Counted from the stretch's first letter, positions 24,058 to 34,193 are shown. The stretch: 64,000 nucleotides of DNA from Flavicella sp963932955 (GCA_963932955.1 CAWVRK010000001.1:62001-126000); one strand, 5' to 3'. Notes: generated from the letters alone by a model not told the origin. A program made the numbers and translations.

Positions 24058-25854
24058 ATGAAGAACATCAGGAATTTTTGCATCATCGCACATATTGACC
24101 ACGGTAAAAGCACCTTGGCAGACCGCTTGTTAGAGTATACAGGCGCCGTTTCCGATCGGGAGAAAAAGGACCAATTGCTTGACAACATGGACCTTGAGCG
24201 AGAACGCGGCATCACCATTAAGAGCCACGCCATCCAAATGGAGTACACCTACAAAGGGGAAGAATATGTCTTCAATCTTATTGACACTCCAGGACACGTC
24301 GATTTTTCGTATGAAGTTTCAAGGTCTATCGCGGCTTGTGAAGGAGCTTTGTTAATTGTCGATGCTGCACAAAGCATTCAGGCACAGACCATTTCCAACC
24401 TGTATCTGGCTTTGGAAAACGATTTGGAAATCATTCCCGTACTAAACAAAGTAGACTTGCCGAGTGCCAATCCGGAAGAAGTGACGGATGACATCGTGGA
24501 CCTCTTGGGTTGCGACCCGGAAGAAGTGATCCACGCAAGTGGAAAAACAGGCTTTGGTGTGGATACAATTTTAGAAGCCATCATCGAGCGAATTTCTGCT
24601 CCCAAAGGAGACCCAGAAGCGCCTTTACAAGCCTTAATTTTTGACTCTGTCTACAATTCTTACCGAGGTATTGAAACCTATTTTCGCGTGATGAATGGAG
24701 AGATAAAAAAAGGACAACGCATCAAATTTATGGCGACCAACAATGAGTATTTTGCGGATGAAGTCGGTACTTTAAAGCTCAGTCAAGTGGTCAAAAAATC
24801 TGTAAAAACAGGAGATGTCGGCTATTTGATTACGGGTATCAAAACCGCAAAAGAAGTAAAAGTTGGAGACACCATTACAGATGCCGCCAATCCAACAACT
24901 GCCATCATCGATGGTTTTGAAGATGTAAAACCGATGGTATTTGCGGGTATTTACCCTGTAGACACGGAAGATTATGAAGAATTGCGCTACTCGATGGAAA
25001 AACTGCAACTGAACGATGCTTCTTTGGTTTTTGCTCCTGAAAGCTCTGCCGCTTTGGGCTTTGGATTTCGATGTGGATTTCTCGGAATGCTGCACATGGA
25101 AATCATCCAAGAACGCTTGGAACGCGAGTTCAATATGACGGTAATCACCACTGTTCCCAACGTTTCCTACCACGCTTACACAAAGAAAGAACCCAATACA
25201 ACAGTGTTGCTCAACAATCCTACCGATTTGCCCGATCCTTCAAGATTGGAACGCGTTGAAGAACCTTATATCAAAGCGTCCATCATCACCAAATCCGACT
25301 TTGTGGGACCTGTCATGGGGCTTTGTATTGAAAAAAGAGGGCAGATTGTCAACCAGTCCTATTTGACCACCCAACGGGTGGAGCTGATTTTTGAAATGCC
25401 ACTCGCGGAAATTGTATTTGACTTTTACGACCGCCTCAAAACAGTTTCCAAAGGCTATGCCTCTTTTGACTATCATCCTATTGGAATGAAGACTTCAAAA
25501 CTGGTTCGCGTTGATATTTTGCTCAACGGACAACCTGTAGATGCGCTTTCTGCTTTGCTTCACGCCGACAACGCGTATTCCATCGGTAAAAAAATGTGTG
25601 AGAAATTAAAAGAATTGATCCCACGACAACAATTTGACATTCCCATTCAAGCCGCTATTGGGGCTAAAATTATTTCGAGAGAAACCACCAAAGCGCTTCG
25701 GAAAGATGTGACAGCCAAATGTTATGGAGGAGATATTTCAAGAAAGCGTAAACTCTTAGAAAAACAAAAGAAAGGGAAAAAGAGAATGCGTCAAGTTGGA
25801 AATGTGGAGATTCCTCAAGAAGCCTTTATGGCCGTACTCAAACTAAACGATTAA
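24058..25854 (+). CDS. lepA: Elongation factor 4 (LepA)
   Basis: LepA/EF4 (598 aa, usual length) is a ribosome-associated translational GTPase. G1 is AHIDHGKST (residues 11-19), the switch region includes DNMDLERERGITIKSHAI, G3 is DTPGHVDF and G4 is NKVDLPS. The EF-G-like domains II, III and V follow, and the LepA-specific C-terminal domain contains ISRKRKLLEKQKKGKKRMRQ-type sequence. The ending AFMAVLKLND is typical. It is monocistronic: a candidate promoter lies upstream and a 177-nt gap downstream. Identification is secure. Confidence 0.98.
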   Translation: MKNIRNFCIIAHIDHGKSTLADRLLEYTGAVSDREKKDQLLDNMDLERERGITIKSHAIQMEYTYKGEEYVFNLIDTPGHVDFSYEVSRSIAACEGALLIVDAAQSIQAQTISNLYLALENDLEIIPVLNKVDLPSANPEEVTDDIVDLLGCDPEEVIHASGKTGFGVDTILEAIIERISAPKGDPEAPLQALIFDSVYNSYRGIETYFRVMNGEIKKGQRIKFMATNNEYFADEVGTLKLSQVVKKSVKTGDVGYLITGIKTAKEVKVGDTITDAANPTTAIIDGFEDVKPMVFAGIYPVDTEDYEELRYSMEKLQLNDASLVFAPESSAALGFGFRCGFLGMLHMEIIQERLEREFNMTVITTVPNVSYHAYTKKEPNTTVLLNNPTDLPDPSRLERVEEPYIKASIITKSDFVGPVMGLCIEKRGQIVNQSYLTTQRVELIFEMPLAEIVFDFYDRLKTVSKGYASFDYHPIGMKTSKLVRVDILLNGQPVDALSALLHADNAYSIGKKMCEKLKELIPRQQFDIPIQAAIGAKIISRETTKALRKDVTAKCYGGDISRKRKLLEKQKKGKKRMRQVGNVEIPQEAFMAVLKLND

Positions 25855-26030
25855 AGCTTCTATATTTCCTTTTTTTAGAAAATATTTGTATCTTTAAAAG
25901 TAGTGTTTTTTGAAAAGGTCTTGCGAAAAGACCCTTCTTGGCAAAGAGGACTCTCACACAAAACACTTCGTCTTCTTTTGATACAATTCCTCCAGTAAAT
26001 TGATTCATATCTGATGCGAACAACTGGCCT
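25855..26030. other. Intergenic gap between lepA and TonB paralogue
   Basis: A 176-nt gap. It holds a 6-bp stem with a 5-nt loop (GGTCTT at 25917-25922, AAGACC at 25928-25933) without a T run, so it is a weak terminator candidate. A one-mismatch -7 element TATCTTTA lies near 25889. Nothing else was recognised. Confidence 0.4.
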
Positions 26031-26780
26031 ATGGAAATCAAAAAAAACCCAAAATTCCGACTCGAAAATTACAGCTTCCTATTTTTACAGATTGGCTTGG
26101 TCTTGTCCTTATTTACCGTCTATATCCTCCTCGAACACAAAACTTATAAAAGTCAAATCTCCGAATTTGAATCGGTACACTTGTCTTCTGAGGAGGAAGA
26201 AGATGCCGTGGTCATCCACCGGATCCAGCCTGTAAGTCCACCACTAAAACCCCCGCCAGTAATTTCAGAAGTCTTTGAAATTATTAAAAACACAGAAAAC
26301 CTCGAAGAAACCATCATTCAAACTACAGAAACAGACGAGCACGAAGCTGTAGAAGCCTTTACAGATATTGTCGACATGGAGGGTATTGTAGAGTGCCAAG
26401 AGGTCGAAGAAATCACAGAGGACGTCCCCTTCACTGTCATTGAAGACGTTCCTGTATTTCCAGGTTGCAAAGGAAACAGACAAGAATTGAAAGTTTGTTT
26501 TTCTAAAAAAATTCGCGAATATGTGTCCCGTAAATTCGATGTCAATTTGGCGAATGACCTTGGGCTTTCGGAAGGAAGAAAAAGAATTTCTGTGATGTTT
26601 ACTATCGACACCAAAGGGGCTGTTACAGAGATCAAAGCAAGAGCACCCCATCCCAGACTGGAAAGAGAAGTCATCAAAATAATCAAATCCTTGCCAAAAA
26701 TGACACCCGGTAAACAACGAGGAACCCCTGTAAATGTGAGCTATTACCTACCCATTACTTTTCAAATTGTCATTCATTAG
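26031..26780 (+). CDS. Energy transducer TonB (VFPGC type), paralogue A
   Basis: A 249-aa TonB family protein. A basic start MEIKKNPKFRLENYSF is followed by one transmembrane helix (about 17-36, FLQIGLVLSLFTVYILLEH). A short proline segment PVSPPLKPPP and an acidic linker (about 80-140) lead to the C-terminal TonB domain, with the Bacteroidota signature VIEDVPVFPGCKG and the partner Cys in KVCFSKKI. ARAPHPRLEREVIKIIKSLP and MTPGKQRGTPVNVSYYLPI complete the domain. It closely resembles the minus-strand protein at 47.9-48.6 kb along its whole length. No exbBD is adjacent, so it would borrow a motor encoded elsewhere. Confidence 0.9.
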   Translation: MEIKKNPKFRLENYSFLFLQIGLVLSLFTVYILLEHKTYKSQISEFESVHLSSEEEEDAVVIHRIQPVSPPLKPPPVISEVFEIIKNTENLEETIIQTTETDEHEAVEAFTDIVDMEGIVECQEVEEITEDVPFTVIEDVPVFPGCKGNRQELKVCFSKKIREYVSRKFDVNLANDLGLSEGRKRISVMFTIDTKGAVTEIKARAPHPRLEREVIKIIKSLPKMTPGKQRGTPVNVSYYLPITFQIVIH

Positions 26781-26935
26781 AAATCTGTAAAAACCCGCAA
26801 ATCGTTTGTGAAAGAAAATGACAAATCGATTCCTTAAGAAGGCTTCTAAAAATTCTCGTTTTTTTTGAAAAAACAAAGGCATACGAAGTGGATTTTTAAA
26901 TATTTTCCGTAAGTTTATTTTTTAAAGAAATTTCG

Positions 26936-28360
26936 ATGAAAATTATTCATATCAGCGCCGAATGCTATCCCGTAGCAAAAGTTGGCGGATTGGCAGATGT
27001 TGTAGGATCCCTTCCCAAATACCAAAACAAATTAGGTTTCGAGACAGCTGTTGTCATGCCTTACTATGAAAATAAATTCAACCAAAATAACACGTATACA
27101 ATTGTCCACACGACTCGCGTTGAAATGGGCGACACTAATTACGAAGCAAGCGTTCTTACCTTGCAGTCCTCAAAATTAGGCTACCCGTTGTTCATTGTCA
27201 AAATTCCAGGCTTGTTGGACCGAGAAAATGTCTACGGCTACCCAGACGACTCGGAACGTTTCCTCGCCTTCCAAAAAGCGACTTTGGATTGGTTTTTACA
27301 TCTCGAAACAAAACCTGAGCTCGTGCATTGCCACGACCACCACACGGGACTCATCCCTTTTATGATGAGCAAAGCATACAAATACGAATCTTTTAGCGAA
27401 ACGCCTTCCGTTTTGACCATTCACAATGCGCAGTACCAAGGACAATTTTCTTTTGAAAAATTGCACTATTTTCCAGAATACGACCTTTCGCATTCCGGAC
27501 TTTTGGAGTGGGCAGAACAAATAAACCCCTTGGCTGCAGCCATAAAATGCGCATGGAAAATCACAACTGTCTCTCCGAGCTATTTGATTGAATTGAGAGC
27601 ATCAGCAAACGGACTCGAATGGCTTTTGGACAATGAGAAAGGAAAGTCATCGGGCATCTTAAACGGAATCGATACCGAGGTGTGGGATCCGGAAACAGAC
27701 CCTATGATTTCAAAAAACTTTCGTTCCAATACCATTGTTCCAGGAAAGAGAAACAACAAACTCTTTTTGTGTGATCAATTCGAATTAGACCCCAACAAAC
27801 CCCTGTTTGTTTTTATCGGCAGATTGGTGGGTGAAAAAGGAGCAGAATTGTTGCCTGAAATTTTCGAGACCTTATTAAAAGACTCCGAACTGGATTTGAA
27901 CATCTTGGTTTTAGGATCCGGAGACACCGAAGTAGAAAAACAGCTAGACACACTAAAAGCTCAGTTCAAAGGAAATTACAACACCTATATTGGCTACGAC
28001 GAAAAATTATCTCATCTCATGTACGCAGGGGCTGACTTCTTGCTCATGCCGTCTCGTGTGGAGCCTTGTGGACTGAACCAAATGTACGCACTTCGCTATG
28101 GCACCCTTCCCATTGTTCGTTCCATCGGTGGATTAAAAGACACGGTAATCGACATCGATTCCAAAGGCGGATTCGGTATTTGTCATGAACATACCACAGT
28201 TGCAGATGCGATACATGCTGTCAAAAGAGCTTGTGATCTTTACCAAGACCAAACCCGATTTAAAAAAATCAGAAAACAAATCATGCAGATTGACCATTCC
28301 TGGGACAGCGCTGCAATCAATTATATCGAACTGTATCAATCGTTAACCCATCAAAATTAA
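26936..28360 (+). CDS. glgA: Glycogen synthase
   Basis: GlgA (474 aa) is a GT5 glycosyltransferase that transfers glucose from ADP-glucose to the alpha-1,4 glycogen chain in the cytoplasm. The ADP-glucose binding motif KVGGLADVVGSLPK is at residues 15-28 (KxGGL). Further motifs are HCHDHHTGLIPF, LTIHNAQYQGQFSF and GILNGIDTEVWDPETD. The C-terminal GT-B half has FIGRLVGEKGAELLPEI and the catalytic E-x7-E region in PSRVEPCGLNQMYALRYGTLP. It is the first gene of glgA-glgC-glgB and is followed by glgC after 7 nt. Confidence 0.97.
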   Translation: MKIIHISAECYPVAKVGGLADVVGSLPKYQNKLGFETAVVMPYYENKFNQNNTYTIVHTTRVEMGDTNYEASVLTLQSSKLGYPLFIVKIPGLLDRENVYGYPDDSERFLAFQKATLDWFLHLETKPELVHCHDHHTGLIPFMMSKAYKYESFSETPSVLTIHNAQYQGQFSFEKLHYFPEYDLSHSGLLEWAEQINPLAAAIKCAWKITTVSPSYLIELRASANGLEWLLDNEKGKSSGILNGIDTEVWDPETDPMISKNFRSNTIVPGKRNNKLFLCDQFELDPNKPLFVFIGRLVGEKGAELLPEIFETLLKDSELDLNILVLGSGDTEVEKQLDTLKAQFKGNYNTYIGYDEKLSHLMYAGADFLLMPSRVEPCGLNQMYALRYGTLPIVRSIGGLKDTVIDIDSKGGFGICHEHTTVADAIHAVKRACDLYQDQTRFKKIRKQIMQIDHSWDSAAINYIELYQSLTHQN

Positions 28361-28367
28361 TCAAGCT

Positions 28368-29636
28368 ATGAAGAAGAAAGTTTTAGGAATCATCTTAGGA
28401 GGCGGTCAAGGAAGCAGGCTCCAACCCCTCACCACCACCCGTTCAAAACCCGCAGTTCCAATTGCTGGAAAATACCGCTTGGTAGACATCCCTATTTCAA
28501 ACTGTGTCAATTCTGGAATTGACCGCATGTTTGTCCTGACACAGTTCAACTCAGCTTCTCTAAACAAACACATTAAAAACACCTACAATTTTAGTTTTTT
28601 CAACGATGCCTTTGTCGATGTCTTAGCGGCAGAACAAACTCCCGGAAATTCAAATTGGTTTCAAGGAACCGCAGATGCCGTTCGACAGTCCATGCATCAT
28701 TTTTTAACACACAGCTGGGACTACGCCTTGATTCTTTCAGGAGACCAACTCTACCAAATGGACTTTACAGAAATGGTAGAAGCTCACATCCAAAGCAAAG
28801 CTAAAGTATCCATAGCAACCTTGCCCGTCACCGAAAAAGAAGCTACTGGCTTTGGAATCCTTAAGACGGATGAAAACAACCTAATCAAATCTTTTGTTGA
28901 AAAACCCTCTAAAGATTTGTTGCCCGAGTGGACTTCTGAAGTTGCTCCAGAAATGAAAAAAGCAGGAAGAAATCATTTGGCTTCCATGGGAATTTATATT
29001 TTTAGCAGAGACTTCCTGTCTCAAGTTCTAAAAGACAGCGATACAATGGATTTTGGTGGAGAAATCATCCCACAAGCCATCAAAAAACACAAGGTATTGA
29101 GCTATCAATACGAAGGTTACTGGACAGACATCGGAACGATCGCTTCTTTTTTTGACGCAAACTTGGGATTGACCGATTCCATTCCTGCATTTGACCTCTT
29201 TGACAAGTCAAAAAGTGTGTTGACCAGAGCGCGTATTTTACCGCCCTCGAAAATCACAGGAACCACATTGGAAAAAACACTCATTGCCGAAGGGGGTATC
29301 ATCAGTGCCAGTAGAATCGAGCGTTCCATCGTCGGAATTCGAAGTCGAATCGGTGTGGGAACAAGTATCTCAAACGCCTATATCATGGGAAGCGACCGCT
29401 ACCAAAGCATCGAGGCGATTGAAGAGTGTAAAAAAACAAATACCCCATATGTCGGTATTGGAGAACGCTGCTACATCAACAATTGCATCGTCGACAAAAA
29501 TGCCCGCATTGGAAACGACGTTCGAATCAATGGGGGGCCTCACCTCAAAGACATCGACACAGAAACGTATACCGTTCGAGATGGAATTGTCGTCATCAAA
29601 AACGGCGCACTCATCGAAAACGGCACCGTCATCTAA
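28368..29636 (+). CDS. glgC: Glucose-1-phosphate adenylyltransferase
   Basis: GlgC (422 aa) makes ADP-glucose from ATP and glucose-1-phosphate, the committed and usually allosterically regulated step of glycogen synthesis. The N-terminal nucleotidyltransferase motif is ILGGGQGSRLQPLTTTRSKP. It is followed by PVPIAGKYRLVDIPISNC-type sequence (VPIAGKYRLVDIPISNCVNS), FQGTADAVRQ, the GDQLY motif, FVEKPSK and GYWTDIGTIASF. A C-terminal left-handed beta-helix follows (IGERCYINNCIVDKNARIGN, then GIVVIKNGALIENGTVI). It sits 7 nt after glgA. Confidence 0.97.
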   Translation: MKKKVLGIILGGGQGSRLQPLTTTRSKPAVPIAGKYRLVDIPISNCVNSGIDRMFVLTQFNSASLNKHIKNTYNFSFFNDAFVDVLAAEQTPGNSNWFQGTADAVRQSMHHFLTHSWDYALILSGDQLYQMDFTEMVEAHIQSKAKVSIATLPVTEKEATGFGILKTDENNLIKSFVEKPSKDLLPEWTSEVAPEMKKAGRNHLASMGIYIFSRDFLSQVLKDSDTMDFGGEIIPQAIKKHKVLSYQYEGYWTDIGTIASFFDANLGLTDSIPAFDLFDKSKSVLTRARILPPSKITGTTLEKTLIAEGGIISASRIERSIVGIRSRIGVGTSISNAYIMGSDRYQSIEAIEECKKTNTPYVGIGERCYINNCIVDKNARIGNDVRINGGPHLKDIDTETYTVRDGIVVIKNGALIENGTVI

Positions 29637-29653
29637 AAATAGCGCACCTAATC

Positions 29654-29680
29654 AAGCTGTACTTTTTTAACGTACAGCTT
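29654..29680 (+). repeat. Perfect inverted repeat between glgC and glgB
   Basis: AAGCTGTAC (29654-29662), a 9-nt loop TTTTTTAAC, then GTACAGCTT (29672-29680) and four T residues. It is a 9-bp perfect stem in the 70-nt gap. It could be a weak terminator, an attenuator or an mRNA-stability hairpin within the glycogen operon. Confidence 0.6.
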
Positions 29681-29706
29681 TTCACAGTCAAACACCCTTT
29701 CTACCT

Positions 29707-31620
29707 ATGGGCCATGTAAAACCCTTTAGTTTATTTTCTGAATTTGACATCAACTTATTCAAAGCCGGTAAACATTACAGACTCTATGAGAAATTTGGAG
29801 CACACCCCGCTACCGTAAACGGTGAAGAGGGCGTTTATTTTGCTGTTTGGGCCCCTTCTGCTGAGCAGGTTTTTTTGATCGGAGAATTTAATTTTTGGAG
29901 CTCCAAAGACCACTTGTTACAAGTGAGATGGGACGGTTCAGGAATTTGGGAAGGTTTTGTTCCAGGACTAAAAATGGGCGTGCAATACAAATACAAAATA
30001 CACAGCAGTAACAATGGCATCGTTACTGAAAAAGCAGACCCCTATGCATTCTCTTGCGAACACCCTCCCCGAACTGCTTCGGTCGCCTATGATATCGAAA
30101 ATTACGCATGGAAAGACAAGGAGTGGCTCTCTTACAGAAAAGACAAAAACGACTTGGACAAACCCTATGCTGTTTTAGAAGTACACCTCGGATCTTGGAT
30201 GTACAACGTCGATCAAGACCGACCGCTGACCTACCTGGAACTCGCGGACAAACTCGTAGCTTACTTGGTAGAAATGGCCTATACACATGTGGAATTTATG
30301 CCTGTCATGGAATATCCTTACGACCCGTCTTGGGGTTACCAATTGGTGGGTTACTTTGCGCCGACATCGCGGTTTGGAAGTCCAAAAGAGTTTATGTTTT
30401 TGATTGACCAACTCCATCAAAACGACATTGGTGTCATTTTGGACTGGGTACCTTCTCACTTTCCATCCGACGACCATGGACTGGGCTTTTTTGACGGCTC
30501 TCACCTCTACGAACACCCAGATAGAAAGAAAGGATACCACCAAGACTGGAAAAGTCTTATTTTCAATTACGGAAGAAATGAAGTCCGTTCTTTTTTGATT
30601 AGCAATGCTATTTTTTGGCTTGACAAATACCATATAGATGGCTTGCGCGTAGATGCAGTTGCATCAATGTTATACTTGGATTATTCTCGAGAAGATGGAG
30701 AATGGGAACCCAATGAATATGGAGGTAGAGAAAATTTAGACGCCATCTCATTTTTAAAAGACTTCAACACAGAAGTGTATGCCAGTTTCGAAGGCGTACA
30801 AACCATTGCAGAAGAATCCACCGCATTTCCAATGGTAACCAAACCCGAAAACCTTGGCGGACTTGGCTTTGGAATGAAGTGGATGATGGGGTGGATGCAC
30901 GACACCTTGGAGTATTTTCAAGAAGATAGCATCAACCGAAAATACCACCACAATAAAATTACCTTTAGCCTGGCTTATGCCTTTACCGAGAATTTCATGC
31001 TTCCGTTATCTCATGATGAAGTAGTCTATGGAAAACATTCCATTCTTGGGAGAATGCCCGGTGACAAATGGCAAAAATTGGCCAACTTGCGCTTGTTGTA
31101 CGGCTATATGTATGCACATCCAGGAGCCAACCTCATGTTTATGGGCAGCGAATTTGGTCAAGAAAACGAATGGGATTTCTCGAAGAGCTTGGATTGGCAC
31201 CTCTTGGAAGACGAAGGGCATTTGAAAACAAAAAACTTTGTGAGGGATTTAAATGTGTTTTACAAAAACAGTCCAGCCCTTTATGAAAAATCTTTTGGAA
31301 TCGAAGGTTTTGAATGGATCCATCACGAAGATCAAGAAAACTCTGTGCTTTCCTTTATCAGAAAAGGACACGACGCCAAAAACGATCTGATTGTCGTGTG
31401 TAATTTCACTCCAGTCGTTCGGGAAAATCATTTGATAGGTATTCCCAAAGCAGGGCATCTTGTCGAAGTTTTGAACAGCGATGCGCTTGACTATGGAGGA
31501 AGTGGCATTGGCAATCCTGACAAAATAAAAATTGACAAAAAACCATGGCATTTCAAGTCGAACTCTGCAAAGATTTCAATCCCTCCTCTGGGAATAATCC
31601 TCTTTAAAATCACGAAATAA
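29707..31620 (+). CDS. glgB: 1,4-alpha-glucan branching enzyme
   Basis: GlgB (637 aa) is a GH13 enzyme that introduces alpha-1,6 branches into glycogen. The N-terminal CBM48 domain (about residues 25-125) has YFAVWAPSAEQVFLIGEFNFW. The catalytic barrel carries ILDWVPSHFP, GLRVDAVASMLYLDYSR (nucleophile Asp), TIAEESTAFPMVT (acid/base Glu) and FMLPLSHDEVVYGKHSI (transition-state Asp). The C-terminal beta domain ends ISIPPLGIILFKI. The length fits the short form of the enzyme. It completes glgA-glgC-glgB; a hairpin separates it from glgC. Confidence 0.96.
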   Translation: MGHVKPFSLFSEFDINLFKAGKHYRLYEKFGAHPATVNGEEGVYFAVWAPSAEQVFLIGEFNFWSSKDHLLQVRWDGSGIWEGFVPGLKMGVQYKYKIHSSNNGIVTEKADPYAFSCEHPPRTASVAYDIENYAWKDKEWLSYRKDKNDLDKPYAVLEVHLGSWMYNVDQDRPLTYLELADKLVAYLVEMAYTHVEFMPVMEYPYDPSWGYQLVGYFAPTSRFGSPKEFMFLIDQLHQNDIGVILDWVPSHFPSDDHGLGFFDGSHLYEHPDRKKGYHQDWKSLIFNYGRNEVRSFLISNAIFWLDKYHIDGLRVDAVASMLYLDYSREDGEWEPNEYGGRENLDAISFLKDFNTEVYASFEGVQTIAEESTAFPMVTKPENLGGLGFGMKWMMGWMHDTLEYFQEDSINRKYHHNKITFSLAYAFTENFMLPLSHDEVVYGKHSILGRMPGDKWQKLANLRLLYGYMYAHPGANLMFMGSEFGQENEWDFSKSLDWHLLEDEGHLKTKNFVRDLNVFYKNSPALYEKSFGIEGFEWIHHEDQENSVLSFIRKGHDAKNDLIVVCNFTPVVRENHLIGIPKAGHLVEVLNSDALDYGGSGIGNPDKIKIDKKPWHFKSNSAKISIPPLGIILFKITK

Positions 31621-31790
31621 AAAAGAAACTTTTCGCTCTTAACAAATTGTTTTTTTCGAGGCTATCGAATTCCATTTATATTTCTTGTAAATTAAAAAAT
31701 CCGCAATAAACCTCCTCTATTTTTAAACAAATAGGGGTGTGAAATCTCATTTTTTTAAGTAGTTTAGTAGGCTATTAAAACCCCAATGAC

Positions 31791-34193
31791 ATGATATTAA
31801 ATACCGAATTGGAATACAAAGGAGACTTGTTTCCAACCCAAATAACAGACTATAAAAAGAATGTCGATGTCCTGAACTTCAAAAGCGCGAACAACGTCAT
31901 TCTTCAATTGACCGTATTGCGTGATAGCATGCTTCGGTTTCGATACACAACTGTCGGAAAATTCGACAACGATTTTTCCTATGCAATTTGCGACGATGCC
32001 AATCGTGGTTACAACCACCTTGACATCACTGAAGACGAAGAAAAATACAGCATCACCACATCCAAATTACTGTGTCACATCTACAAATTGGACTTGAGAA
32101 AATCCATTTATGACCTTGTCGATGGCCAGCTGATTCTCGAAGACGAACTTGGTTTTCACTGGGAAGAAAGTTACGAGCTCGGTGGCGACATCGTCAAGAT
32201 GAGCAAGGCAGCACAAAATGGAGAAAGCTACTTTGGCTTGGGTGACAAACCACAACACCTAAACCTCAAAGGAAGGCGTTTTGAAAATTGGGCTACGGAT
32301 TCCTATGCCTTTGGAAAAGACACAGACCCGATTTACAAGTCCATCCCTTTCTACACCGGTTTGCACAACAACAAATCCTATGGTATTTTCTTTGACAACA
32401 CCTTCCGAACCTATTTTGACTTTTGCCACGAAAGAAGAAATGTGACGAGTTTTTGGGCCCAAGGTGGTGAAATGAACTATTACTTTATCTACGGTCCTCA
32501 CATGCAAGATGTGGTGGAAAGCTATACCGATTTGACAGGTACACCTGAATTGCCTCCTATGTGGGCTTTGGGCTACCACCAATGCAAATGGAGCTATTAT
32601 CCAGAATCCAATGTAAAAGAAATCACCCAAAAATTTAGGGATTTAAAAATCCCTTGCGACGCCATCTATTTAGACATCGACTATATGGAAGGGTTTCGTT
32701 GTTTTACATGGAGCAAAGATTACTTTCCAGATCCGAAAAGAATGGTCAAAGAACTTGCAGACGAAGGCTTTAAGACAGTCGTGATCATCGATCCAGGAAT
32801 TAAAATTGACAACGAATACAGTGTCTTTAAAGAAGCTTTGGACAAAGATTATTTTTGCAAGCGTGCCGACGGTCCTTATATGAAAGGAAAGGTATGGCCT
32901 GGAGAGTGTTACTTTCCAGATTTCACAAGGCCTGAAGTGAGAACTTGGTGGGCTGGATTGTTCAAAGAGCTCATCGAAGACATTGGAGTCAAAGGGGTTT
33001 GGAACGACATGAACGAACCTGCTGTGATGGACGTTCCCGGAAAAACATTTCCAGCAGATGTTCGCCACGATTACGACGGCAATCCGTGCAGTCATCAAAA
33101 AGCACACAACATCTACGGGATGCAAATGGCAAGAGCGACCTACCACGGTTTGAAAAAATTCAACTACCCAAAACGTCCTTTTGTCATCACCAGATCTGCC
33201 TATTCCGGAACACAACGTTATACGTCAACCTGGATGGGTGACAATGTCGCCACTTGGGAGCATTTGCAAATCGCCAACATTCAAGCACAGCGCTTGGCCT
33301 TGTCAGGCTTTTCTTTTGCAGGTTCTGACATCGGAGGCTTTGCAGAACAACCAAACGGAGAATTGTATGCGCGTTGGATCCAACTCGGTGCTTTTCATCC
33401 TTTTTGCAGAACCCATTCCTCAGGGGATCATGGAGACCAAGAACCTTGGGCTTTTGATGAAGAAATTACAGATGTGGTTCGGAAGTTTATCGAAATTCGT
33501 TACGAATTGTTGCCTTATTTATACACCTCTTTTTACCACTACTCCAAGGATAACATTCCCATGTTGAAATCTTTGGTTTTGTTTGACCAAGAGGACAGCC
33601 ATACACATTACAGAACCGATGAGTTTGTCTGTGGAAATCAAATTTTGATCTGCCCCATCAACGAACCAAATTCCAAAGGACGTCGCATGTACATCCCAAG
33701 AGGAGAATGGTTTAATTTTTGGAACAAAGAAGTGATTTCTGGAGGAAAAGAAACTTGGGTAGATGCGGAATTGGACAGTATGCCCATTTTTGTAAAAGCA
33801 GGTGCCGTAATTCCGAAATACCCCGTACAGCAATACGTAGGAGAAAAAAACATCGACCAACTTACTTTAGATGTCTATTATAAAAAAGGGAAAGAAGATT
33901 CTGAATTGTACGAAGATGCAAATGACGGCTACGACTACACCAAAGGGCGTTACAGCTTGAAAAAATTCAATGTACAAGGAAAGGACAACAAATTGATTGT
34001 ACGCATCCACAAAAGAGGAGAATACATCACTTCTTACGACACGTTTAAGATTAACTTGTACGGACTCCCTTTTGAGGTTGCATCCATCAAGATAGACAAT
34101 GAATTTGTGGATTTGAAAGAGTTGAAGTTTGAAAACAACTCCTTGGTGGTGACCAAAGAATTTACCAACCTTCAAATCATTGGTGCTTTGTAG
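31791..34193 (+). CDS. Glycoside hydrolase family 31 alpha-glucosidase
   Basis: An 800-aa GH31 enzyme without a signal peptide (MILNTELEYKGDLFPTQ), hence probably cytoplasmic. The N-terminal beta-sandwich (about 1-250) is followed by the barrel. Motifs: GDKPQHLNLKGRRFENWATD, LPPMWALGYHQCKWSYYPES, the nucleophile D406 in GVWNDMNEPAVM, acid/base D484 in STWMGDNVATWEHL, and SDIGGFAEQPNGELYARW. Distal and proximal C-terminal domains follow, including DVYYKKGKEDSELYEDANDG. Beside glgACB, it most likely trims alpha-1,4-glucans or maltodextrins (inference). A 170-nt gap suggests its own transcription. Confidence 0.95.
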   Translation: MILNTELEYKGDLFPTQITDYKKNVDVLNFKSANNVILQLTVLRDSMLRFRYTTVGKFDNDFSYAICDDANRGYNHLDITEDEEKYSITTSKLLCHIYKLDLRKSIYDLVDGQLILEDELGFHWEESYELGGDIVKMSKAAQNGESYFGLGDKPQHLNLKGRRFENWATDSYAFGKDTDPIYKSIPFYTGLHNNKSYGIFFDNTFRTYFDFCHERRNVTSFWAQGGEMNYYFIYGPHMQDVVESYTDLTGTPELPPMWALGYHQCKWSYYPESNVKEITQKFRDLKIPCDAIYLDIDYMEGFRCFTWSKDYFPDPKRMVKELADEGFKTVVIIDPGIKIDNEYSVFKEALDKDYFCKRADGPYMKGKVWPGECYFPDFTRPEVRTWWAGLFKELIEDIGVKGVWNDMNEPAVMDVPGKTFPADVRHDYDGNPCSHQKAHNIYGMQMARATYHGLKKFNYPKRPFVITRSAYSGTQRYTSTWMGDNVATWEHLQIANIQAQRLALSGFSFAGSDIGGFAEQPNGELYARWIQLGAFHPFCRTHSSGDHGDQEPWAFDEEITDVVRKFIEIRYELLPYLYTSFYHYSKDNIPMLKSLVLFDQEDSHTHYRTDEFVCGNQILICPINEPNSKGRRMYIPRGEWFNFWNKEVISGGKETWVDAELDSMPIFVKAGAVIPKYPVQQYVGEKNIDQLTLDVYYKKGKEDSELYEDANDGYDYTKGRYSLKKFNVQGKDNKLIVRIHKRGEYITSYDTFKINLYGLPFEVASIKIDNEFVDLKELKFENNSLVVTKEFTNLQIIGAL

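Noticed and set aside
26781..26935. Possible riboswitch or regulatory RNA upstream of glgA
   Set aside because: Only short A/T-rich stems are visible and no known aptamer motif was recognised.
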